A stretch of 5,515 bases of DNA. It comes from an uncultured Prevotellaceae bacterium (lineage in GTDB: Bacteria; Bacteroidota; Bacteroidia; Bacteroidales; Bacteroidaceae). The notes below the pieces were generated by a model. The model saw nothing but the letters and a program-made list of their open reading frames with translations. It was not told the DNA's origin and did not search any database. This document shows positions 1-5,515 of the stretch, one piece after another. Each line of letters opens with the position of its first letter. Positions within the stretch are counted from its first letter, which is position 1. Both the position numbers and the translations under genes were made by a program. The stretch covers positions 1 through 5,515 of the forward strand of contig CAMPCG010000210.1 of the NCBI GenBank assembly GCA_946644025.1, given 5' to 3'.

Positions 1-2766
1 CGCGGATGGCGATGCGACATCATCGACCTGCACTGCTACTGGCCCGAGGGCAGCTTCGGCAACATCAGGAACTGGGCCGACAAATACAAGCGCCCGGTGT
101 GGATCTCGGAGTGGTGCTGGGGAGCATCGTGGAACAGCAACGGCGCCTTCGCCAGCGGTGTCAGCGACACACAGGTGCGCGACGCCCTGCAGCGCATCTG
201 CACCGGCCTGAACAATGCCGACTACGTGGAGCGCTACTACTACTGGAACGGCGAGCGCGACCCCTCGCGCCTCTACAAGAACGGCAAGCTCACCCCGGCA
301 GGTGAGATGTACGCTGCCCTCGACGGCGGACTGGCCTACAACGGCAAGTACAACTATGCCCCGAAAGTACCCGCACAGCATGACCCCAGCAACCTGGTCG
401 TCAGCTTCGACAAGAACGCCCACACCGCCGCCCTCACCTGGTATGACCCCAACGGCGAAATGAACGTCGGCGTCAAGGTGGAAAGGCGCAAGTCGGCCTC
501 AGACCAGTGGACCGTCGTGGGAGAGCCCGCCATGAAGGAGACACCGGGACAATGCTCATACGAAGACACCAACGTCACCAACGGATGCCAGTATCGCATA
601 CACATCATCGACGCCAACAACCGTGACCGCTACTCCAACGTCGTCACGGCAGCCAGCTCAGACCTCGGAGCCGGCGATTCCGTGGAACTCAACGGCGTGA
701 CGAAATACGTGGGCGGAAACATCTTCACCAACGGCAACTTCGACATGGGAGCCTTTGGGTGGGCCAACGGAAAAGGCGAGCCGCTGGCACAGCCGTGGTT
801 CCAGGTGGTGCCCGTCGGCGGCTATGACAACGGCCCCTACCTCCACGCCTACGGCGACGGAATGGGCACGGGCAACACCACCGAGTCGGTCATCAAGACC
901 GCCTTCGACGTGAAGCCCTCCACAGACTACTATTTCTCAGCCTCCGTGTGCAACACCGCGGGCATATTCACCCAGCTCTGCTTCACCACCGACGGCAGCG
1001 CAAGCGCCAAGGCCATCAAAAGCCTGCAGAACGCTACCGGCAACTGGCTCACACAGTACGAGACGTTCAACTCCGGCGAATACTCCAAGGTGCTGTTCTT
1101 TGGCCGCAAGATGGGTGCCAAGACACAGATTGACAACCTGCTCCTCGCCCAGCTCTTCGACAGCGAGGAAGAGGCCATCACCGACGGTGTAGAGAAAGCG
1201 CGGCTGCGTGCCGAGGCCTTCAAGAGCTACAACACCAGCTATCCCGAACTCAACCGCTACATCGACGAGACGCTGCAGACCGTCGGCGGTACCGACCAGG
1301 CAGCACTCTTCGCCCTGGAGAGCGCAGTGGCACAGGCCATCCAGGCCTACAACATCATCCCCCGGCTGCGGGCCCTCACCAGTCAGGCTGCCGACCTGCT
1401 CTCCCTGGGGCTGAACGGGAGCGACGAGCTGAGAGCCGTCTTCGAGACAGCCGGGAGCATGGTGCCCTCCTTCATCATCAGCCACTATGCTGAATTGCAG
1501 CGTGCCATCGACGAGTATCTGCCCCTGACAGACGCCGCCACACAGCCCAAGCAGCCGAAGTTCGCCTCTGCCACGGGATGGACCACGGCCTGCGGCACCT
1601 ACACCGGCGGCGACCAGCGCATCAACAGCCAGGACGGCGTCACCTTCTGGAACGCCTGGTGGAGCGGACTCAGCGCCTCAGAGGGCACGAAGCAGACGAT
1701 GGAGGTGAAGCAGGACGTCACGGGACTGACCCACGGACTCTACACCCTGCAGTGCAAGGCCACGACCGAGCATTACTGCCTGAGCGACCAGCACGCATAT
1801 CTCACCGCCGGCGACGAGACCGCCACCTCGCCCACCCTCACAGCCGACTATTTCGACCAGCCCACCGTCAGCACCGCCGACCGCTGGCAGACGCTCACCA
1901 CCACGCGGCCCGTCTACGTCGACGAGGGCGGCACCGTCACCATAGGCTTCACGGGGTCCAAGGAAGGGGCCGTCGACAACGCTTGGCACGAGATAGGCAA
2001 CACGAAGAGCATGAACGGCGACAAGCGCGAGGGATGGTGGTGCGCCACCGACTTCGTGCTCAAGCACACGCCCCTCTACAAGATTGACGTAGAGCCGGGA
2101 CAGTGGAACGTCGTCTGTCTGCCATACACCATCACCACCACCGACGACATCACCATGTACCAGATAGTCGGCATTACCAGCGACTACACCAAGCTCTGCG
2201 TCGAGCCTATAGAAGACTCCAAAGCCGGTGTGCCCTTCATCTTCCGCTCCACGTCGGGAAAGGCCATCTTCTACGAAAGCGGAAAGGCCACCACCATCGC
2301 TACCGACGGCAACGGCAACCTGCGCGGCTACCTGAGCATGAAGACCAGGCTCCACGTGCCCGAGAACTATTACTACCTTGAAGGCGGACAGTTCCTCAAG
2401 TGCACCATGCCCTTCACACAGCGTCCCTACCTGGATAACTATACGGGCATCGTGCGCCCCTTCACCGACGGCAACGCACAGCCTGTGACCATCTATAAGG
2501 GCTGGCGCGGACTGAGCATCCCCATCAACGACGTCACCGACGAGGAGAAAGAACACAATGACAGCGTCGCCAAGACCGTCGTGATAAGCAGTGGCGGCGA
2601 CGTGAACGGCGACGGTGCCGTAGACGTGGCCGACATTTCAGCCATCATCAGCTGCATGGCCGGCGACACCAGCGTCTCGCAGGAGAACGCCGACGTCAAC
2701 GGTGACGGTACGGCAGACGTGGCCGACATTAGCACCGTGATTTCGATTATGGCGGAAGGCGAATAA
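1..2766 (+). CDS. Multi-domain glycoside hydrolase with C-terminal dockerin (5' end outside window)
   Basis: The frame is open from base 1 to the TAA at 2764-2766, giving 921 residues of a longer protein; the true start and any signal peptide lie upstream. Residue numbers here count from base 1. Residues 1-110 resemble the end of an Asl1/GH128-like (Glyco_hydro_cc) TIM barrel: DLHCYWPEG, then VWISEWCWGASW, where Glu37 in WISEW is the candidate nucleophile, then YYYWNGERDPSRLY. The acid/base residue would lie upstream. About 118-218 is fibronectin-III-like (LTWYDPNG, YRIHIIDANN). About 227-387 is a galactose-binding-like beta sandwich beginning NIFTNGNFDMG. About 389-512 is alpha-helical. About 516-689 is a second beta-sandwich-like domain with many Trp. 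About 691-840 is a beta domain of a kind common in Bacteroidales surface proteins (WNVVCLPYTI, AGVPFIFR). About 865-919 is a dockerin. The protein is inferred to be exported and to act on an extracellular glycan; the substrate cannot be read. GH30, GH39, GH5 or GH157-like barrels are alternatives for the catalytic domain. There is no type IX secretion C-terminal domain. Confidence 0.8.
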   Translation, partial: RGWRCDIIDLHCYWPEGSFGNIRNWADKYKRPVWISEWCWGASWNSNGAFASGVSDTQVRDALQRICTGLNNADYVERYYYWNGERDPSRLYKNGKLTPAGEMYAALDGGLAYNGKYNYAPKVPAQHDPSNLVVSFDKNAHTAALTWYDPNGEMNVGVKVERRKSASDQWTVVGEPAMKETPGQCSYEDTNVTNGCQYRIHIIDANNRDRYSNVVTAASSDLGAGDSVELNGVTKYVGGNIFTNGNFDMGAFGWANGKGEPLAQPWFQVVPVGGYDNGPYLHAYGDGMGTGNTTESVIKTAFDVKPSTDYYFSASVCNTAGIFTQLCFTTDGSASAKAIKSLQNATGNWLTQYETFNSGEYSKVLFFGRKMGAKTQIDNLLLAQLFDSEEEAITDGVEKARLRAEAFKSYNTSYPELNRYIDETLQTVGGTDQAALFALESAVAQAIQAYNIIPRLRALTSQAADLLSLGLNGSDELRAVFETAGSMVPSFIISHYAELQRAIDEYLPLTDAATQPKQPKFASATGWTTACGTYTGGDQRINSQDGVTFWNAWWSGLSASEGTKQTMEVKQDVTGLTHGLYTLQCKATTEHYCLSDQHAYLTAGDETATSPTLTADYFDQPTVSTADRWQTLTTTRPVYVDEGGTVTIGFTGSKEGAVDNAWHEIGNTKSMNGDKREGWWCATDFVLKHTPLYKIDVEPGQWNVVCLPYTITTTDDITMYQIVGITSDYTKLCVEPIEDSKAGVPFIFRSTSGKAIFYESGKATTIATDGNGNLRGYLSMKTRLHVPENYYYLEGGQFLKCTMPFTQRPYLDNYTGIVRPFTDGNAQPVTIYKGWRGLSIPINDVTDEEKEHNDSVAKTVVISSGGDVNGDGAVDVADISAIISCMAGDTSVSQENADVNGDGTADVADISTVISIMAEGE
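2599..2731 (+). repeat. Duplicated calcium-loop coding repeat of the dockerin module
   Basis: Two similar 40-bp copies, at 2599-2638 and 2692-2731, encode DVNGDGAVDVAD and DVNGDGTADVAD, each followed by a hydrophobic helix (ISAIISCMAG, ISTVISIMAE). Loop positions 1, 3, 5, 9 and 12 are D, N, D, D, D in both copies, the pattern of a type I dockerin F-hand calcium loop. The copies are 93 bp (31 codons) apart, so the repeat is in frame. In clostridial cellulosomes a dockerin binds a cohesin on a scaffoldin; in Bacteroidota the partner is generally unknown, and no cohesin is visible in this window. Confidence 0.85.
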
Positions 2767-2794
2767 GCCATCCCCCGACAACGACATCCCCCAA

Positions 2795-2845
2795 AAACGA
2801 GTCTTTCCCAGTCCCCATTCGGTTCGGACTGGGAAAGACTCGTTT
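2795..2845. terminator. Perfect 20-bp stem-loop, probable bidirectional terminator
   Basis: AAACGAGTCTTTCCCAGTCC at 2795-2814 is exactly complementary to 2826-2845, with an 11-base loop between them. It begins 28 bases after the hydrolase stop codon. Read on the plus strand, the stem ends in only GTTT before AGG, a weak U tract. Read on the minus strand, it ends in TTTTT before a G run, a better intrinsic terminator tail for transcripts coming from recG, although about 300 bases beyond the recG stop. Its place between convergent genes fits a shared terminator or 3'-end stabilising hairpin. The long uninterrupted stem could also be a dispersed repeat; a genome search would tell. Confidence 0.7.
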
Positions 2846-2966
2846 AGGTACTGACCTGCATTATTCATACCGCGATGCTTCAGCCGTTCTGATGACGGGA
2901 AAGAGCCGTTGAAAAGTTGTCTTTGCCCGTATATTAAGTGGGGAAAGGGTAGTTGCAATCTTGAAA

Positions 2967-3071
2967 CGTCGTCGTAGTTTGTACAAACGCCGACGTAGTT
3001 TGTACAAACGCCGACGTAGTTTGTACAAACGTCGTCGTAGTTTGTAGAAACGCCGTCGTGGTTTGAAGAAT
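2967..3071. repeat. 21-bp tandem repeat array with internal 12-bp palindromes
   Basis: Five consecutive 21-bp units occupy 2967-2987, 2988-3008, 3009-3029, 3030-3050 and 3051-3071. Degenerate partial units flank them on both sides (about 2947-2966 and 3072-3092). The core GTTTGTACAAAC is a perfect self-complementary 12-mer at 2977-2988, 2998-3009 and 3019-3030. It decays to GTTTGTAGAAAC at 3040-3051 and GTTTGAAGAATC at 3061-3072. The 9 bp between cores is GCCGACGTA or GTCGTCGTA. A 21-bp period is close to two helical turns, so all dyads would sit on one face of the DNA. The function is unknown; it could be a protein-binding array or a variable-number repeat. Confidence 0.9.
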
Positions 3072-3153
3072 CGCCGTCGGTGTTTGACTTTGCCGATGTG
3101 GGGTCAGATTTCAACCGCACGGCATGGAAAATATTTGCGCCTTGGAATGAAGG

Positions 3154-5379
3154 CTAACTGATTGCCGACCAGTTGACAGGAGTCTTGTGAAGCTGCTCCA
3201 GCCGATGCCACAAGAGTTCGTATTTCGCCGAGTTACACGTGGGGTCTTCGTCGACGATGCGCTGCGCCTCGTCGCGGGCCATCTGCACGAGCTGTCCGTC
3301 CCGGGCGATGTCGGCAATTTTCAGGTCGAAGGCCATGCCGCTCTGCTGGGTGCCCTCGAGGTCGCCGGGTCCGCGCAGCTTCAGGTCGGCCTCGGCAATG
3401 CGGAAACCGTCGTTCGTCTGACACATGATGTCGATGCGCTTACGTGTCACCTCCGAGAGCTTGTAGTTGGTGACGAGGATGCAGAAGCTCTGGTCGGCAC
3501 CGCGCCCTACCCTACCCCTCAGCTGGTGCAGCTGCGAGAGTCCGAAGCGCTGGGCATCCATGATGACCATCACCGAGGCGTTGGGAACGTTCACGCCCAC
3601 CTCTATGACGGTGGTGGCGACGAGAATCTGCGTCTCGCCCCGCACGAAGCGCTGCATCTCCTCCTCCTTGTCGCGCGGCTTCATGCGTCCGTGAACCTTG
3701 CTGAGACGAAACTCCGGGAACACCTGGCGCAGTGTCTCGAAGCCCTGTTCCAGGTTCTTCAGGTCCATTTTCTCGCTCTCCTCTATGAGCGGGAAAACGA
3801 TGTAGACCTGCCGTCCCTGGCGAATCTGCCCCCTGATGCCGTCGTAGAGCGACGCCAGGCGGCTCTCAAAGACGTGGGTGGTCTGTATGGGCTTGCGTCC
3901 CGGTGGCAGCTCGTCGATGACGCTCACGTCGAGGTCGCCGTAGAGGGTCATGGCCAGTGTGCGGGGGATGGGGGTGGCGGTCATGACGAGGATGTGGGGG
4001 AGTGAAGGGGGGGTGAAAGGGGAGTGAAAGGGGAGTGAAGGGGACGTTACCTTTTCTGATGGCAAGTCATTCGTCCCTTTCACTCCTTTTTCACTCCTGT
4101 TCACTCCCCTTTCACTCCCCATAGATTTCTCCCACAGTTTCGCCCGCTGTGCCACGCCGAAGCGGTGCTGCTCGTCGATGACGACCATGCCCAGCTGGCG
4201 GAACTGCACGGTGTCCTCGATGATGGCATGGGTGCCCACGAGGATATGAACGCTGCCATCAAGCAGTCCGTCAAGAATCTCCTGGCGCTTCTTACCCTTG
4301 ACAATGCCGGTGAGCAGTTCCACACGCACGTCCATGCCCTTTAGCAGTTCGGCGATGGTGGTCAGGTGCTGCTCGGCCAGTATCTCCGTCGGGGCCATCA
4401 TGCAGGCCTGGAAGCCGTTGTCCACGGCAATGAGCATGGCCATAAGAGCCACCAGGGTCTTGCCACTGCCCACATCGCCCTGCAGCAGACGGTTCATCTG
4501 TCGGCCTGAGGCCAGGTCGCGGCGTATCTCGTGCATGACGCGCTTCTGAGCCCCCGTGAGGTGGAAGGGCAGATGGTCGTAGTAGAAGGTGTTGAACACG
4601 GTGCCGATGCGGTTGAACACATATCCGCGGTACTTGCGCCGCTGGTCGCTGGCATACCTTAATATATTAAGTTGTACGTAGAACAGCTCCTCGAACTTCA
4701 GCCTTACGCGGGCCTTTTCCAGCTCCTTGGCGTTCTGCGGATAGTGGATGGTGCGCAGGGCATGGTCGCGGTCCATCAGGTGCAGACGCGTGGTGATGAA
4801 GTCGGGGATGGTCTCGGGCAGCGGGTCCTTGAGCTTCTCCAGCAGGTTGCGCACCAGCTTCTCCATGTTCCTCGACGCGAGGTTCTGCTTCTTCATGCGA
4901 TCCGTCGTGTTGTAGTAGGGACGGAACCCACCCACGCCCTGAAGTGCCCCCTCTGTGGAAGGGCTGGGGGGAGCCTCCATCTCCGGATGCTGCACCTGAA
5001 TCCTGTTGTTGAAGACCGACGGACGCCCGAACACCATGTAGTCCTGGCCTATCTTATAATTCTGGCGGGCATACTTGCCACCATTGAACCACACGAGGTC
5101 CATGATGCCCGTGCCGTCGCTGAAATGAGCCACGACACGCTCGCGGCCCGGCCCCATGTCAAACGTCTCAAAGCTCAGGATGCGTCCCACCACCTGAACG
5201 AAGGGCATGTCGCCCGTCAGCTCGCTCACCTTGTATATCTTCGAGCGGTCGACATACTTATAGGGGTAGTATTCCAGCAAGTCGCCGTAGGTCTCGATGC
5301 CAAGCTCGGCACTGAGCAGCTTCTTGCGGTTAGGGCCTACGCCCGTCAAGTACATGATGTCCTGTGAGAGTATGTCCAC
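3154..5379 (-). CDS. recG: ATP-dependent DNA helicase RecG
   Basis: RecG is a cytoplasmic superfamily 2 branch-migration helicase that reverses stalled replication forks and processes Holliday and D-loop junctions. The N-terminal part carries YLTGVGPNRKK and the wedge/OB domain (about 60-135, with VVGRILSFE and FGRPSVFNNR). Helicase motifs are intact: motif I GDVGSGKT 301-308, MAPTEILAEQH 328-338, motif II DEQH 402-405, motif III TATPIPRTL 467-475, VHGRMKP 562-568, VATTVIEVGV 587-596, motif VI QLHQLRGRVGRG 616-627 and LRGPGDLEGTQQSG 668-681. At 741 residues it is longer than E. coli RecG (693). The excess lies mostly in residues 420-461 between motifs II and III, plus a Pro/Gly-rich stretch near 136-151. 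The start is GTG at 5377-5379: it keeps the conserved DIxYLTGVGP leader, and an in-frame stop lies only eight codons upstream. ATG at 5353-5355 is a less likely alternative. No Shine-Dalgarno sequence is visible, as is usual in Bacteroidota. The gene follows a nucleosidase-like gene by 24 bp. Confidence 0.96.
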   Translation of the reverse strand: MDILSQDIMYLTGVGPNRKKLLSAELGIETYGDLLEYYPYKYVDRSKIYKVSELTGDMPFVQVVGRILSFETFDMGPGRERVVAHFSDGTGIMDLVWFNGGKYARQNYKIGQDYMVFGRPSVFNNRIQVQHPEMEAPPSPSTEGALQGVGGFRPYYNTTDRMKKQNLASRNMEKLVRNLLEKLKDPLPETIPDFITTRLHLMDRDHALRTIHYPQNAKELEKARVRLKFEELFYVQLNILRYASDQRRKYRGYVFNRIGTVFNTFYYDHLPFHLTGAQKRVMHEIRRDLASGRQMNRLLQGDVGSGKTLVALMAMLIAVDNGFQACMMAPTEILAEQHLTTIAELLKGMDVRVELLTGIVKGKKRQEILDGLLDGSVHILVGTHAIIEDTVQFRQLGMVVIDEQHRFGVAQRAKLWEKSMGSERGVNRSEKGVKGTNDLPSEKVTSPSLPFHSPFTPPSLPHILVMTATPIPRTLAMTLYGDLDVSVIDELPPGRKPIQTTHVFESRLASLYDGIRGQIRQGRQVYIVFPLIEESEKMDLKNLEQGFETLRQVFPEFRLSKVHGRMKPRDKEEEMQRFVRGETQILVATTVIEVGVNVPNASVMVIMDAQRFGLSQLHQLRGRVGRGADQSFCILVTNYKLSEVTRKRIDIMCQTNDGFRIAEADLKLRGPGDLEGTQQSGMAFDLKIADIARDGQLVQMARDEAQRIVDEDPTCNSAKYELLWHRLEQLHKTPVNWSAIS
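3996..4120. repeat. Inverted array of 11-bp units inserted in frame in recG
   Basis: The left arm has GTGAA at 4002, 4013, 4024 and 4035, exactly 11 bp apart, within units like GGGGAGTGAAA. The right arm has the complement TTCAC at 4079, 4090, 4100 and 4111. The eight units pair outermost to innermost around a centre near 4058-4059, with one base of offset, so the segment is a nearly perfect long palindrome with a short unique centre (about 4046-4071). It encodes recG residues 420-461, a stretch rich in Ser, Pro, Gly and Lys. E. coli RecG has only about ten residues here. About 126 bp equals 42 codons, so the frame is kept. The two arms encode different peptides on the recG strand. Confidence 0.85.
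4927..4974 (-). other. Pro/Gly-rich low-complexity segment in recG, possible second repeat-derived insert
   Basis: Codons 136-151 of recG encode APPSPSTEGALQGVGG, placed between the wedge domain (ending VQHPEME) and the conserved FRPYYNTT at the start of the linker to the helicase domains. The DNA has C- and G-runs around CTCTGTGG, a composition unlike the surrounding gene and reminiscent of dispersed G/C-run repeats in Bacteroidota genomes. That origin is an inference. RecG proteins vary in this linker, so only a few residues may truly be extra. Confidence 0.45.
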
Positions 5380-5403
5380 GGAGAGATTTGAGGTTTGATT
5401 CTT

Positions 5404-5515
5404 TTACAGGCTTTCTATGAAGGTACGTGTCACCTGGAAGGAGTTTTGGGCGATGGTGGCCCAGAAGTCGTGATACTGCGAGGCATCGGTGTCGCGCAGG
5501 GGGATGTCGCTGATG
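5404..5515 (-). CDS. Nucleoside phosphorylase / MTA-SAH nucleosidase-like protein, C-terminal fragment
   Basis: The last 36 codons of a gene read in from the right edge and end at TAA 5404-5406, in the same frame as recG and 24 bp before its GTG. The visible peptide starts ISDIPLRDTD, contains FWATIAQNS and ends RTFIESL. It aligns by eye with the C-terminus of E. coli MTA/SAH nucleosidase, where ISDVAD carries the catalytic Asp197 and is followed by FLAVAAKQS and a final helix. The Asp in ISD here would be that residue. If so, the enzyme cleaves the N-glycosidic bond of a purine nucleoside such as methylthioadenosine, S-adenosylhomocysteine or futalosine. The substrate cannot be told from this end. 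The short gap suggests an operon with recG. The family call rests on 36 residues only. Confidence 0.55.
   Translation of the reverse strand, partial: ISDIPLRDTDASQYHDFWATIAQNSFQVTRTFIESL

Larger units (their letters stand above)
2767..3153. other. Convergent intergenic region, no supported gene
   Basis: These 387 bp separate the stop codons of the hydrolase gene (plus) and recG (minus). The region contains a 20-bp inverted repeat near the hydrolase end and a 21-bp tandem array in the middle. A minor direct repeat, CATCCCCC, occurs at 2769-2776 and 2785-2792. Both flanking genes end here, so no promoter is expected, and I found no Bacteroidota-type TAnnTTTG box: the repeated TAGTTTG in the array has one base too few between TA and TTTG. 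The only long reading frame runs on the minus strand from 3120 and extends antisense into the hydrolase gene; I do not accept it as a gene. Confidence 0.75.

Noticed and set aside
1678..2556. Minus-strand open frame of 292 codons antisense to the hydrolase gene
   Set aside because: The plus frame encodes coherent domains over the same bases, and the minus frame reads as a low-complexity Gly/Val-rich shadow.
2967..3071. CRISPR array
   Set aside because: The 21-bp units are contiguous, with no unique spacers of 30 bp or so, and no cas genes are near.
3187..4005. Long plus-strand open frame (272 codons) antisense to recG
   Set aside because: It lies wholly inside recG, its composition follows the GC-rich third positions of recG, and it shows no recognisable motif.
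4658..4671. 14-bp perfect palindrome CTTAATATATTAAG in recG
   Set aside because: It encodes part of the conserved-looking QLNILRYA helix. A single AT-rich palindrome in a gene of this length may be chance, and nothing else supports a site.
4672..5367. Plus-strand open frame of 231 codons antisense to the recG 5' part
   Set aside because: It is a shadow of recG; the recG frame has clear family motifs throughout and this one has none.
5380..5403. Promoter or ribosome binding site for recG
   Set aside because: The 24-bp gap has no Shine-Dalgarno match and no room for a full Bacteroidota promoter; co-transcription with the upstream gene is simpler.

Overview
The window looks like a chromosomal piece of a GC-rich member of the Bacteroidota, most likely Prevotella-like. 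This rests on the Bacteroidales-type RecG sequence, a large secreted-type multi-domain carbohydrate-active protein ending in a dockerin-like module, and the lack of a clear Shine-Dalgarno sequence before recG. The species cannot be fixed from the sequence alone.

Layout: (1) Bases 1-2766, plus strand, hold the 3' 921 codons of a modular glycoside hydrolase. The order is the end of a TIM-barrel-like catalytic domain, a fibronectin-III-like domain, two beta-sandwich domains separated by a helical spacer, a further beta domain and a two-loop dockerin. (2) Bases 2767-3153 lie between convergent genes. They hold a perfect 20-bp inverted repeat that probably acts as a terminator, and an array of about five 21-bp tandem repeats, each built on the 12-bp palindrome GTTTGTACAAAC or a variant. 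(3) Bases 3154-5379, minus strand, hold a complete recG (741 aa). It carries two family-atypical segments. One, between helicase motifs II and III, is encoded by a 125-bp inverted array of 11-bp units. The other is a Pro/Gly-rich stretch between the wedge and helicase domains. (4) Bases 5404-5515, minus strand, hold the last 36 codons of a gene whose C-terminus resembles the MTA/SAH nucleosidase (nucleoside phosphorylase) superfamily. It stops 24 bp before recG in the same reading frame, so the two are probably co-transcribed.

The two transcription units converge and are functionally unrelated: extracellular polysaccharide breakdown on one side, nucleoside salvage plus DNA repair on the other. 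I do not see a new multi-gene system. The observations most worth following are the palindromic repeat element carried in-frame inside recG and the helically phased palindrome array between the genes.
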